NCBI GenBank assembly: GCA_905235355.1
Contig: CAJOLM010000003.1
Span: 1-22,528, forward strand
Origin: an uncultured Elusimicrobiales bacterium
GTDB lineage: Bacteria > Elusimicrobiota > Elusimicrobia > Elusimicrobiales > Elusimicrobiaceae
Reading direction: 5' to 3'
DNA length: 22,528 nt
Positions within the stretch are counted from its first letter, which is position 1, and every line of letters starts with the position of its first letter. This document shows, piece after piece, positions 7,801 through 16,441 of this stretch. The position numbers were made by a program, and so were the translations under genes. Below the pieces are notes generated by a model. It saw only the letters and a list, made by a program, of their open reading frames with translations, ran no database searches and was not told where the DNA came from.

Positions 7801-8760
7801 TTAGCAGCTGCCAGCAGGTGCGGCTGCTCCGTTAGGACCTTGGGCATTGGCCGGATTTAAAAATCCCATGCCGTCTTTTTGGGAGACTGTGCCAAAATCT
7901 AACAATTCCTTTCCTTCCCACAAGAATGTCGGAGAAGCATTGACTTTATATTCGTCACCATAAGCCGCTTCTGCTTTAAGCAGTTCTACACCCTCGGTAT
8001 CAAATTTTTTCGTGATTTTACTTACATTGATACCCGCTTCTTCCATCGCTTTATCCCAGCGGCTGGAACGATAATCTTTATTACGGATTTCCAAATATTT
8101 CCACAATTTAGCCGGATAATATTTGGCAATCAAGAGCTGGCGCACGTCTTCTTCCCACTCGCCGCTGCCGTGCAAACTTTGGAAAGTATTATTGGCTTTG
8201 TCGTAGTTTACAATGTAGCGCAATTTAACTGTTTTATCAGCCGGGAGTTTACCATCCTTTATGGCATTGATTACAAGTCCTTCTGCCATAACGCCGTACG
8301 GACATTGGGACATGACAAAAATTTCCAACACATTGGGTTTGGCCGTTTTGTTTGTGTACACTCCTGTACGCGTCAAGTGCGGGAAAATCAGATATTCATC
8401 ATTTTCTTGCACATAACCGGCTGCAACATGCTGTTCCAATTTTTTGCTAAGTGCGGGGGTCTTTTTGACTAAATAAAGAGGCAAAAAGCTATAGTCCAGT
8501 CCGGCCAGTTTTGGATCTTGCTGCGCGGTTTGATAATCCAGCGTGGTTACTTTGGGTGTACCTTCTAAAAAGTTAGCCAGCCCTGCCGTAACCTGTGCGT
8601 CCTGTTTACCAGAAGTATAATCCGCCGCCTCAATAACTGTAAACTCAATTGTGGGTTTTTTAGCGGGTGTTTTAGCCGTTTTGGCAGCTGTCTTACCAGC
8701 AGCATACACGCCGGAAGTTGCCACCAATGCAAAAAGAATAAACGCAAGGATTTTCTTCAT
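7801..8760 (-). CDS. Secreted DsbA/thioredoxin-like protein with a CPYG site
   Basis: The product has 319 residues, with a signal peptide (about 1-21) and a Lys/Ala-rich linker (about 22-36). A thioredoxin-like fold is indicated by the FVMSQCPYG motif (148-156) after a hydrophobic strand and by NASPTF (274-279), a typical cis-proline loop with P277. The active site has a single cysteine (C153); the second position is Gly, not Cys. The only other cysteine is the last residue (C319). The ribosome binding site is GGGAGAG. It is probably periplasmic and may act on thiols of the cysteine-bearing pilus proteins encoded nearby, but a redox role is inferred. It is the last gene before the terminator. 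Confidence 0.75.
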   Translation of the reverse strand: MKKILAFILFALVATSGVYAAGKTAAKTAKTPAKKPTIEFTVIEAADYTSGKQDAQVTAGLANFLEGTPKVTTLDYQTAQQDPKLAGLDYSFLPLYLVKKTPALSKKLEQHVAAGYVQENDEYLIFPHLTRTGVYTNKTAKPNVLEIFVMSQCPYGVMAEGLVINAIKDGKLPADKTVKLRYIVNYDKANNTFQSLHGSGEWEEDVRQLLIAKYYPAKLWKYLEIRNKDYRSSRWDKAMEEAGINVSKITKKFDTEGVELLKAEAAYGDEYKVNASPTFLWEGKELLDFGTVSQKDGMGFLNPANAQGPNGAAAPAGSC

Positions 8761-8773
8761 ATACTCTCCCGAT

Positions 8774-9046
8774 TTACTCTTTGTCTTCCAGTTCCACTAC
8801 AACGCCGCGGATACCAATACCCGTTAATACGTTGTATGTGAACACAAACACCGCCGCAAATACCAAGAATAAAATCGTGCTAATAATAGCTTGGATAATC
8901 ATATTCATGATAAAAGACACGTTGACTGTAGTTTCCGGGCTAAACACACCCAAAAAACCAGCCAGTAACATGACCACAAATATGGCCACCGGAAATACAG
9001 AAAAAATGACTTTGAGTACTCCAATTTTTTTAATTTCTACTTTCAT
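8774..9046 (-). CDS. Small two-helix membrane protein, DUF3566-like
   Basis: The product has 90 residues and two long hydrophobic helices (about 12-35 and 47-72), with a C-terminal stretch, YNVLTGIGIRGVVVELEDKE, that resembles the conserved end of DUF3566-type membrane proteins (YN...GG...L). The ribosome binding site GGGAGAG is strong. It lies 13 bases before the DsbA-like gene and 34 bases after the sensor gene. The function of this domain is not known to me; the family match is from memory of the pattern and is moderate at best. Confidence 0.65.
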   Translation of the reverse strand: MKVEIKKIGVLKVIFSVFPVAIFVVMLLAGFLGVFSPETTVNVSFIMNMIIQAIISTILFLVFAAVFVFTYNVLTGIGIRGVVVELEDKE

Positions 9047-9058
9047 TTGTTCTCTCCC

Positions 9059-9074
9059 AAGGGAATATTCCCTT
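9059..9074. promoter_or_regulatory. Perfect 16-bp palindrome, operator or RNA hairpin candidate
   Basis: AAGGGAATATTCCCTT is its own reverse complement. As RNA it would give a 6-bp stem with an ATAT loop, just before the GGGAGAG ribosome binding site of the small membrane protein gene. As DNA it would cover the start point of the candidate promoter at 9080-9109. Confidence 0.5.
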
Positions 9075-9079
9075 CATTT

Positions 9080-9109
9080 ATTATAAAGATTTTTCAGGCT
9101 CTAATACAA
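9080..9109 (-). promoter_or_regulatory. Candidate internal promoter
   Basis: On the minus strand TATAAT (9085-9080) is a perfect -10 box; TTGTAT (9109-9104) lies 18 bases upstream and matches only the first three bases of a -35 box. The -10 box overlaps the stop codon of the sensor gene, so it could arise by chance from Leu-stop codons. It would drive the small membrane protein and the DsbA-like gene. Confidence 0.35.
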
Positions 9110-10196
9110 GAATTACCCGGTTCTTACCTGCGTCATCGGGCAGTTGTACTGCTTTTACCTGACACGACACATCTTTGCTGACGATTTCCCCGCGCAACAC
9201 TTTGCCCGGATGATCCATCGCTTCTCCGACCACTTGGATAATTTTTTGTTGTCTTCCGTCAAAAATATCCAATAAATGGATCGGCCCTTCTTTGTTAATA
9301 TTCATTTCAAAATTGGTATAGAGAATATTATTGTTTTCGTCCAGTACGAGCGCACGCGAACCACGCGGCACGGTAACCGCCAAAATGGTTTTCCACCATT
9401 TTTGTTCTTTTTCCAGACTCATGATTTCTACATTTTCATAATCTTTAAATTCCTCTTTAACTTTTCCTAATAAAGAAGAAACCGAGTTGGCAACGCCGCC
9501 TATTTCATCTGAACGCTGCGGATAATTTAGTTCTAACCGATTTAAAGATACAGAATCTACACTATCCCTGAGCGTTTCGAGTGGGCGAATAATTTTTAGC
9601 AATAAGAATAAATACAGCACGCCGCCAATCAGCAACATCATGATAAACGCACCCAACGCATAACGTACCATAGACTGATGGATTAATTCCTTGGCACTTT
9701 GACGCGATACTGTAATATTCACTACCCCAGCGACCACATTATCTTTGGCCAACAGCGGGATAGCCATATCATAATAATTACCTTCGTCAAACATAATGGC
9801 TTTAGGGGCATGGTCCCGAATAGCCTGCGGCACGGCAGTCGTATCAAACACGACTTCATTATTATAGTCCGAATAAGACATTTTTAAAAACTGCGTATTT
9901 TCATGCCAACGGATGGAACCATCATCATTTAAATACACTAAGCTTTTAATGCGGTCATCATTCCGTTTCCACTCTTTCATGAGTTCTGCTTCACGGAACG
10001 TAGCATCACTGCGCGGGCGAGATGCCAAGCTGGACACCAACATCGGCGCCCGGTAACGCACCATCTCCACCATTTCATTTTGCAGTTTTTTATCAAATAC
10101 AAATTTAAACAAGTTGTAATAAAACAACCCGCCAATAATAGCAGCATACACCGCCACCAACACAAACCATAATGTCCACTTAGCTGTTAATTTCAT
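9081..10196 (-). CDS. Membrane sensor with HAMP and PAS-like domain, no kinase
   Basis: The product has 371 residues. Membrane helix at about 8-28, periplasmic domain at about 29-177 with a PAS/Cache-like pattern (VYLNDDGSIRWH at 87-98), second helix at about 178-200, HAMP at about 201-250 (IIRPLETL, RSDEIGG), then a PAS-like domain at about 275-368 (ALVLDENNNILYTN at 282-295). There is no histidine kinase, GGDEF, methyl-accepting or phosphatase domain. It begins 9 bases after the TPR gene and is followed by the small membrane protein. It could pass a signal to a separate partner such as the kinases encoded downstream; no output is visible in the protein. Confidence 0.8.
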   Translation of the reverse strand: MKLTAKWTLWFVLVAVYAAIIGGLFYYNLFKFVFDKKLQNEMVEMVRYRAPMLVSSLASRPRSDATFREAELMKEWKRNDDRIKSLVYLNDDGSIRWHENTQFLKMSYSDYNNEVVFDTTAVPQAIRDHAPKAIMFDEGNYYDMAIPLLAKDNVVAGVVNITVSRQSAKELIHQSMVRYALGAFIMMLLIGGVLYLFLLLKIIRPLETLRDSVDSVSLNRLELNYPQRSDEIGGVANSVSSLLGKVKEEFKDYENVEIMSLEKEQKWWKTILAVTVPRGSRALVLDENNNILYTNFEMNINKEGPIHLLDIFDGRQQKIIQVVGEAMDHPGKVLRGEIVSKDVSCQVKAVQLPDDAGKNRVILVLEPEKSL

Positions 10197-10205
10197 AGCT
10201 TATAC

Positions 10206-11582
10206 TTACCGGATACCGGTCAGTTCCTCCACTTTGCGTAACCCGAGGTCTGCATCAGTATTGCCCGGATCTAACTGTTTGGCTACAATCCATGCTTGGC
10301 GGGCCCGTTCATAATCATCTTGGTTAAAAGCGTCTAATCCTTCAATGTATTTCTGGCGGGAAGCAGCACTGGCCTCAGCAGACACACGACCTGCCGCGCT
10401 GCCTATACCGCTAGTTGTATTATTAGCATCGGGGCCTAAAATAGAAGATCCCGACGGAGAAATGGGGCTCAACCCACCATTAGGATTTTCCACAGAAATG
10501 GTCTCAATGGGCTCATCTTCTTGGGCTTCTGCGGCCGCAGCTGCTTCCGCTTTTTGGATAGCATCTATTTTAGCCTGCTCTTTGCGGCGCAAGGCATTTT
10601 CTTTAGCATTGCGGGCGCGTTTAATCAGCTGGTCCATTTGATTAGAATCAGCCCCCCATTTTTTGGCATTGGTATAGTAACTTACCGCACTGTCATATTT
10701 AGCAGCATTGTACGCTTTATTTCCCGCATTATAGTAAGTATCGGCAATTTCGCCTTTCAGCTGAGACATATATTTTTGTACTCGCTGGTCGCCGGGTTGG
10801 ATTTTAGCAATACGTTCAAAAGTAGAATAAGACTCTAAATATTGGCCTTTGTTATAGTAATTCATGGCCTGTTCCATAGCGTCTTGTACCTGCTGTTTGC
10901 GCAGTTCATTTTCTGTTTGGGCAATTTTATTCACTAAAGCAGGGTCATCCTTCCGAATCATCAGTGCGTTGTACCAGTTATCCAGCGCCGTCTGATAATC
11001 TTGTTTTTCATAAGCATTTTCACCGCGGCGGGCATATTCTTGGGCAATATCTTTATCAATGCGGCGTTTCCAGCTTAAAGCTTTGGAATTATGCGGCTGC
11101 AAAGTCAAGATTTCGTCCAATTTTTCATTGGCTTCTACCAAGCGGCCTGCATTATACATACGGTCTGCTTCTTGAAATTTAGCATCTATTACCTCTGCTT
11201 CTGATGTTGTACCATAAGCCCCCATGTGGGCGGCTTGTTTAGCCAGCGTAGAAGCTTGGGTAAAATTCGGGTCAATACTTAAAATCGTTTGTGCCATTTC
11301 TTGGGCACGCTGATAGTCCCCTTGGCGATACAGAATATAGGCATCTTCATAAACCTGACGCAACGTATAATTTTGGATGCGCTGCTTTTCCAATTGCACC
11401 GTTGAGAGGTATTGTTTCTTTTCCTCTACATCATTTAAGGTGCCTAACGTGATTTTATTCAAATCCAGCGCCATACCTTCCATCTTACCATGTTGGCGGA
11501 TAGGGTTGGGCTGACGCAGCGGTGCGGCAGCTACTGTCAGCGTCATGAAGAAAACAAAAACGAGAAACAGATATTTTTTCAT
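10206..11582 (-). CDS. Secreted TPR protein of the pilus cluster
   Basis: The product has 458 residues from the ATG at 11582, which has GAGG 9 bases upstream and begins a signal peptide (MKKYLFLVFVFFMTLTVAAA). The longer open frame adds 12 non-hydrophobic residues and is less likely. About six TPR units are visible at roughly 77-108, 135-166, 183-215, 233-265, 280-310 and 409-441, with consensus endings such as IDPNF, LQPHN, IQPGD and LDPGN. A basic/Ala-rich helix (about 320-352) and a Gly/Ser/Pro linker (about 365-400) separate the last unit. It follows tadC by 13 bases. It may fill the role of TadD, a TPR lipoprotein of Tad systems, but it has no lipobox cysteine and I do not claim orthology. 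Confidence 0.85.
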   Translation of the reverse strand: MKKYLFLVFVFFMTLTVAAAPLRQPNPIRQHGKMEGMALDLNKITLGTLNDVEEKKQYLSTVQLEKQRIQNYTLRQVYEDAYILYRQGDYQRAQEMAQTILSIDPNFTQASTLAKQAAHMGAYGTTSEAEVIDAKFQEADRMYNAGRLVEANEKLDEILTLQPHNSKALSWKRRIDKDIAQEYARRGENAYEKQDYQTALDNWYNALMIRKDDPALVNKIAQTENELRKQQVQDAMEQAMNYYNKGQYLESYSTFERIAKIQPGDQRVQKYMSQLKGEIADTYYNAGNKAYNAAKYDSAVSYYTNAKKWGADSNQMDQLIKRARNAKENALRRKEQAKIDAIQKAEAAAAAEAQEDEPIETISVENPNGGLSPISPSGSSILGPDANNTTSGIGSAAGRVSAEASAASRQKYIEGLDAFNQDDYERARQAWIVAKQLDPGNTDADLGLRKVEELTGIR

Positions 11583-11595
11583 ACGATTTATCCTC

Positions 11596-12471
11596 TTAAA
11601 AACTAAATCCCTGGGCAAAAAGCCCTTTTAACATCGGCGACAAAATCAACACGAAAATCGTAGGGAAAATAAAGAAGAACAAAGGAAACAACATTTTCGT
11701 GGAGGCTTGTGCAGCCATTTTTTCCGCGCGGCTCATACGGCGGCTGCGCAAATCTGCAGAGAAGTTGCGTAACAAATCCACTAGACTAGTACCCAACTCA
11801 TCAGACTGGATAATTAACCCCACCAAAGAGCGCACCTCTTGCACACCGGTACGGTTAGCAAAACGCTCCAACGCTTCACGGCGGGAATAGCCCAACTTAA
11901 TTTCGTTTAAGGTTTTTTCCAGTTCTTCTTCCAGTACGGTTTTCTTTTTAGCAATACTGATAATTCTTTCAAAAGCGGTTAAATAATCCAAACCGGATTC
12001 AATAATCAAGGCAGCCAAGTCTACCGTCGTGGAGAAATTACCCAAAATTTCCTGCTGTCTTTTCTGTATTTTGCTTTTTAAAATCATGTCCGGCAGATAG
12101 AAGCCAAGAGGCACAAATAGCAAGCCCCATATCGTTTGGAACATGATAACAAGGGCCGCCGGAACCCCAACCGCGCACAATACCTTCCAATACAAAATAT
12201 TCACTGGCTGCGGGTAATCCGGGCTACCCAGTTGTGTATGGATTTCTTCTAGCGGTTTTTCCAAATCAAATGTATTTAAGCAGAATACAGCTACCCGGTC
12301 TAACCATTTTGTTTCCGGCTGCAAGTTGGCAAAACTGGAGGAGGATTTAAATTTGCGCGCCGCCACGTCAACGATTTTTTCGTCTTCTTGCTTCGGGGCT
12401 AATGCATTTAACACCAAGACAAAAGTGGCAAACGCTCCAATTCCCGCAAGGGCTAGTAAAATTAAGCTCAT
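11596..12471 (-). CDS. tadC: TadC, inner-membrane platform protein (T2SF domain)
   Basis: The product has 291 residues, normal for TadC. Membrane helix at about 2-24, a pair at about 92-128, the type II secretion F (T2SF) domain at about 145-245 and a final helix at about 259-281. The start overlaps the TadB stop as ATGA and has GAGGTGA as ribosome binding site, which fits coupled synthesis of the two platform proteins. Together with TadB it forms the inner-membrane base on which the TadA ATPase acts. Assigned as TadC because it follows TadB and has the shorter form. Confidence 0.9.
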   Translation of the reverse strand: MSLILLALAGIGAFATFVLVLNALAPKQEDEKIVDVAARKFKSSSSFANLQPETKWLDRVAVFCLNTFDLEKPLEEIHTQLGSPDYPQPVNILYWKVLCAVGVPAALVIMFQTIWGLLFVPLGFYLPDMILKSKIQKRQQEILGNFSTTVDLAALIIESGLDYLTAFERIISIAKKKTVLEEELEKTLNEIKLGYSRREALERFANRTGVQEVRSLVGLIIQSDELGTSLVDLLRNFSADLRSRRMSRAEKMAAQASTKMLFPLFFFIFPTIFVLILSPMLKGLFAQGFSF

Positions 12472-14090
12472 ACTTTCACCTCACCCAGTTTGTTAATTAA
12501 CGCCATGCCAATCATAATCCAGATAAAACACATCATAAGCACTAGCAGCCCGATGGGAGAAGTATAGAAACCAAGCATTTCTTCCGGACGGAACATAATC
12601 ATTACACCTAACATCACCACCGGCATGATACCCACCACGATGGCTTGGATTTTTTGTTGGGCGGTCATAGCATCTAATTTTTCTTCTAATTTACTTTCTT
12701 CGCGAATATTTTCCACCAGACGCGAGAAAATAACAGTCAAATTACCACCGACCTGACGTTGGATAATGATCGCTTTAATCGTATAAGAAAGCATACGGCT
12801 TTCTACACGTTCATCTAATCCTTCTAATGCTTTTTCAAAGGGAGTACCCAATTGGTAGTTCTTAATAACCAAGCCAAATTCATCAGCAATGGGCGGGCGC
12901 ATATCATGGGCCACCATTTCAAATCCTTGCACAATATCCATACCGGAACGCAACGAGTTAGAAAGCAAAATCAACGAGTCCATCAACTGGGCATTAATTT
13001 TGACCCCGCGGCTTTTTTTCAAGCGGTCCAATACAATTTTCGGCATCTTAATACCCATATAAGCGCCAATCGCCACAAACATTAAAAATACAAACACGCC
13101 CATGAAGCCGCCCATAGAAAATCCAATCAACAAGCCAAACAAAGCAATTACACCCAGCGTACCAAACACGATATATTTCACATCAATGGTCAAAAATTGA
13201 CGGTTAAAATCATCTGCCCAGGCAGTACTTTTTGCACGATACTGCTCCCAGCTAGCCAATACTTCAGCCCGTTTGATGTCTAACAGTAAGTAAACCGCAT
13301 ACCCCATTAAAGCCGCTCCCAGTAAACTGAGCAACAAGGTAAACAGTCTTTCTCCATCGCTTGTTTCATAAATTTTAGGATCAGGCGGATTAGCCGGTAA
13401 GGGGGCAGAACGGAACTCACTCCACAATTGATTCGCCAGTGTTACCACTGCCATAACAGATTGACGGTACTTCTCTTCTTTTTGGGCCGCCGGACTGGTG
13501 AAAGATTCAATGGTACTGTAAAACTCCCGGTTCATAAATTCAAGGGTAGCTAACATAGCACGCGCGCGCCCCTGCATGCTATCTTTCATGTTATATACTT
13601 CTTGCCCGCGAACCAGCTCTTTATTTAAGCGGTCCAAGTTAGATAACAAACGGATGCGGTTACCCACATACCCGCGGGATAATTGCTCAATCACAATCGG
13701 CTGGCTGGGATCTAAGGCATTATTGGCACGGTCTAAATACTCATACACGTTGGCAAAAGTGCGATACCAAAGACTCGCTTCACTGAGCGTGCCTTCCCCT
13801 TGGATATAGACAACCTTGAGTTTATCCATATCCGACAGTTCTTTTTCAAACCAGTCGGGCACTTTAATCTTTTTACCTGCTAAATTCGCGCCGCATACTT
13901 CCGGATACTGAAAATTAGCTTTTTGTTCCATGGGCATATCAACGTTAAAATAGTTCGCCAACACCTGCATTTTAAACATGGCACATTCAATCTGCCGTTT
14001 GTTTTGAGGTGTCAACGGGCGGGCCGCTGCTTGTCCTCCAAGCAGCCCTACCAACATCATGATCATCACCCATGTCGCTATTTTCTTCAT
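12468..14090 (-). CDS. tadB: TadB-like platform protein with a large N-terminal extracytoplasmic domain
   Basis: The product has 540 residues from the ATG at 14090, which has AAGGAT upstream and begins a signal peptide (about 1-23); a longer frame runs into the ATPase gene and is not supported. Residues about 24-248 look extracytoplasmic and mostly helical, with only two cysteines (C36, C66) that could pair. Membrane helices follow at about 249-270 and 306-349 (two), then the T2SF domain at about 365-475 (QLMDSLILLSNSLRSGMDIV; GTPFEKAL; QRQVGGNL) and helices at about 480-500 and 513-533. The C-terminal half is normal TadB; TadB is usually near 300-330 residues, so the signal peptide and ectodomain are extra. 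It begins 10 bases after the ATPase gene. Confidence 0.88.
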   Translation of the reverse strand: MKKIATWVMIMMLVGLLGGQAAARPLTPQNKRQIECAMFKMQVLANYFNVDMPMEQKANFQYPEVCGANLAGKKIKVPDWFEKELSDMDKLKVVYIQGEGTLSEASLWYRTFANVYEYLDRANNALDPSQPIVIEQLSRGYVGNRIRLLSNLDRLNKELVRGQEVYNMKDSMQGRARAMLATLEFMNREFYSTIESFTSPAAQKEEKYRQSVMAVVTLANQLWSEFRSAPLPANPPDPKIYETSDGERLFTLLLSLLGAALMGYAVYLLLDIKRAEVLASWEQYRAKSTAWADDFNRQFLTIDVKYIVFGTLGVIALFGLLIGFSMGGFMGVFVFLMFVAIGAYMGIKMPKIVLDRLKKSRGVKINAQLMDSLILLSNSLRSGMDIVQGFEMVAHDMRPPIADEFGLVIKNYQLGTPFEKALEGLDERVESRMLSYTIKAIIIQRQVGGNLTVIFSRLVENIREESKLEEKLDAMTAQQKIQAIVVGIMPVVMLGVMIMFRPEEMLGFYTSPIGLLVLMMCFIWIMIGMALINKLGEVKV

Positions 14091-14100
14091 TATTAAATCC

Positions 14101-16434
14101 TTATTTCCCCGGTGCAGCAGGCGGATTAGGCGCTTGCGGTGCATCGGGAGTGCCAGGGGTTTTCCCATCATCAGCAGCCTGGGCAGTGTCCGGTAAAATC
14201 GGATTGTCCGCCTCGTCAAACTGAATAGCCCCTTTCAAAAACACATCTTCCGGCACCGGCACACCTTTTGCCTTAAAATCGTTATAAAATGTGGGCAGCT
14301 TTCCTGTCGGAGCGAACATACCCAACACTTTTCCGTCTTTATCCACGCCTGTTTGCACATAGCGGAACAGGTCGGTAGATTGGATTTCACCGTCCTTTTG
14401 TCCGTGCATTTCCGTAATATAGGTTACCTTTCTGGAACCATCGGAAAAACGGGAAAGCTGCACAATCATATTGACAGCCGAAGAAATCATTTCACGGATA
14501 GCAAAAATCGGCAATTCACCACTGGCCTGCATACACATAGCTTCCAAACGAGATAGACCGTCACGCGGCGTATTGGCGTGAATAGTGGTCAAAGATCCTT
14601 CGTGACCGGTGTTCATGGCCTGCAACATGTCTAACGCTTCGGCACCGCGGCACTCCCCGACTACAATGCGGTCCGGACGCATACGCAAACAGTTGCGCAC
14701 TAAATCTTGAATGGTAATAGCCCCTTTTCCTTCCACGTTGGGCGGGCGGCTTTCTAATGACACCCAGTGCGGCTGCTGCAAACGAAGCTCCGCCGTATCT
14801 TCTACGGTAATAATACGCTCGTCATTAGCAATATAGCCGGACAATGCGTTTAAAAAGGTTGTTTTACCGGTACCAGTACCACCGCAAACAATAATGTTTT
14901 TACGTATTTTTACACAGTTTTGTAAAAATTCCATACATTCCGGGCTAATGGTACCAAAGCGGAAGTAATCTTCCGGGCCGAAAGGTTTTTGTGAGAAACG
15001 GCGAATTGTCAGCGTCGGGCCGGAAACAGCCAGCGGCGCGATAATGGCGTTTACACGGGAGCCGTCTTTTAAACGCGCGTCCACCAGCGGCACAGATTCG
15101 TCAATACGGCGCCCCAACGGGGACACAATACGTTTAATGACCTGCACTACCTGTTCATTATTTCTAAATTTGTATTTGGTCAGCGTAAGTTTACCTTTTT
15201 GCTCAATAAAAATCTTGTCAAAGGCATTGACCATGATTTCGGTTACGCTGGCATCACGCATTAAGGTTTCCAGCGGCCCTAAACCCAAAATTTCGTCTAA
15301 TAATTCAGAGGCAAAGCGCGTGCGTTGGTCACGCGAAAACTGCAGGTTCGGCTGTTTCTGTAAAATATCATCTACAATAGCCGCCACACGTTTGCGCGTT
15401 TGGGAACTGGCCGCACTTTCGTCACTAATGACAATGCGTTCCACTTCCAAGGTGCGCACGACTTCTTTGTGGATTTTTTGTTTCAAATCGTCCCAGAAGG
15501 ACAGCTTGGTGTTACCTATTTCTCCTTCTTCTTCTACCGCCACATGGCTGGTAGCTCCTGCCGCAGCAGCACCACCTGCCACAATGGGGGCCCAAATTTC
15601 CTTGGCAGCTTGGGTAAATTCTTCGTCGGATACAGAGGCTGTCCAATCTTTCGGTGCCGGTTTTAAATCGCGGATTTTGGCCAGCACCAGGCGCAAGCCT
15701 TTAATCCATTCCGACTGTGGATTTTCAATAATCTCTATGCCTTTGCGGTTAGACGTAGTCATAATGCTTTCGTCCCACGGCAAAAACACATCAATATTGC
15801 GGCCTAACGAAGCATAAAATTTTTCCACTTCTTCATAGGCAATAGAGCCCGGCATATCGTACTGGTTGCAAATAATGCTGACATGCTCCATCGGATAGCG
15901 TTGTTCTTTGTAATCATTAAACAGCTGCACGGTGGAATTTAAATGCGTGCGGGTAGCATTAGATACCCAAAACATTTTGTCAGCAATATCAAAAGCAAAT
16001 GCCTGCATAGGGAAAGAAGAATCCACATCCAGGAAAATATCAAAGGTTTGAGACAGGCGTGATAAAATAGGAATTAAAATTTTAGGGCTGATGGAAGCCA
16101 CCTGCGCGCGCGTATTGCCCAGCGGCAACACACCGACACCCCATTGTGACATGGAAATTTTACCGCGCAACAGCCCCCCGACTACCGCAATATTAGCCGT
16201 GCCCAGCGTGCGCAAAATATCTGCCACACTGACGGGGTTCTTAATATCTAAATAAAAGCTATGCTCCTGGCGCGCCAACGGATCTAGCGGCACAATCAGC
16301 GCGGGACGCTTTTGAATGCCCGCCCAGCCGAGAGCCAAATTGAGCGTCAGGGTCGTTTTCCCTGCGCCCTCTTTGGGGGAACTTAGCGCAATAATTTTGG
16401 CGTCTGTTTGCGGATTTTCCAATTCTTCTGCCAT
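14101..16434 (-). CDS. tadA: TadZ/CpaE-like and TadA/CpaF ATPase fusion
   Basis: The product has 777 residues and two nucleotide-binding halves. Residues about 12-255 are a ParA/MinD-type domain as in TadZ/CpaE: deviant Walker A SPKEGAGKTT (19-28) and FDIFLDVDSS (131-140) as Walker B. A linker with an Ala/Gly stretch (about 285-296) leads to a CpaF/TadA secretion ATPase at about 310-740: Walker A GGTGTGKTT (518-526), the TVEDTAELRL box (543-552), GECRG (593-597) and TTIHANTPRD (616-625). The tail (about 755-777) is Pro/Ala-rich. In typical Tad loci these are separate genes: TadZ places the machine in the cell and TadA powers pilin assembly. The start at 16434 lies 7 bases after the secretin stop. 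No internal stop or frame change suggests an artefact. Confidence 0.93.
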   Translation of the reverse strand: MAEELENPQTDAKIIALSSPKEGAGKTTLTLNLALGWAGIQKRPALIVPLDPLARQEHSFYLDIKNPVSVADILRTLGTANIAVVGGLLRGKISMSQWGVGVLPLGNTRAQVASISPKILIPILSRLSQTFDIFLDVDSSFPMQAFAFDIADKMFWVSNATRTHLNSTVQLFNDYKEQRYPMEHVSIICNQYDMPGSIAYEEVEKFYASLGRNIDVFLPWDESIMTTSNRKGIEIIENPQSEWIKGLRLVLAKIRDLKPAPKDWTASVSDEEFTQAAKEIWAPIVAGGAAAAGATSHVAVEEEGEIGNTKLSFWDDLKQKIHKEVVRTLEVERIVISDESAASSQTRKRVAAIVDDILQKQPNLQFSRDQRTRFASELLDEILGLGPLETLMRDASVTEIMVNAFDKIFIEQKGKLTLTKYKFRNNEQVVQVIKRIVSPLGRRIDESVPLVDARLKDGSRVNAIIAPLAVSGPTLTIRRFSQKPFGPEDYFRFGTISPECMEFLQNCVKIRKNIIVCGGTGTGKTTFLNALSGYIANDERIITVEDTAELRLQQPHWVSLESRPPNVEGKGAITIQDLVRNCLRMRPDRIVVGECRGAEALDMLQAMNTGHEGSLTTIHANTPRDGLSRLEAMCMQASGELPIFAIREMISSAVNMIVQLSRFSDGSRKVTYITEMHGQKDGEIQSTDLFRYVQTGVDKDGKVLGMFAPTGKLPTFYNDFKAKGVPVPEDVFLKGAIQFDEADNPILPDTAQAADDGKTPGTPDAPQAPNPPAAPGK

Positions 16435-16441
16435 ATCTTTA

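Noticed and set aside
14091..14219. N-terminal extension of the TadB-like protein overlapping the ATPase gene
   Set aside because: The extension is Arg/Leu-rich out-of-frame translation of the ATPase C-terminus; the ATG at 14090 has a ribosome binding site and begins a signal peptide.
15044..15817. 257-codon open frame on the plus strand inside the ATPase gene
   Set aside because: It is antisense to clearly conserved CpaF/TadZ sequence, is Ser/Arg-rich in composition and has no recognisable domain.
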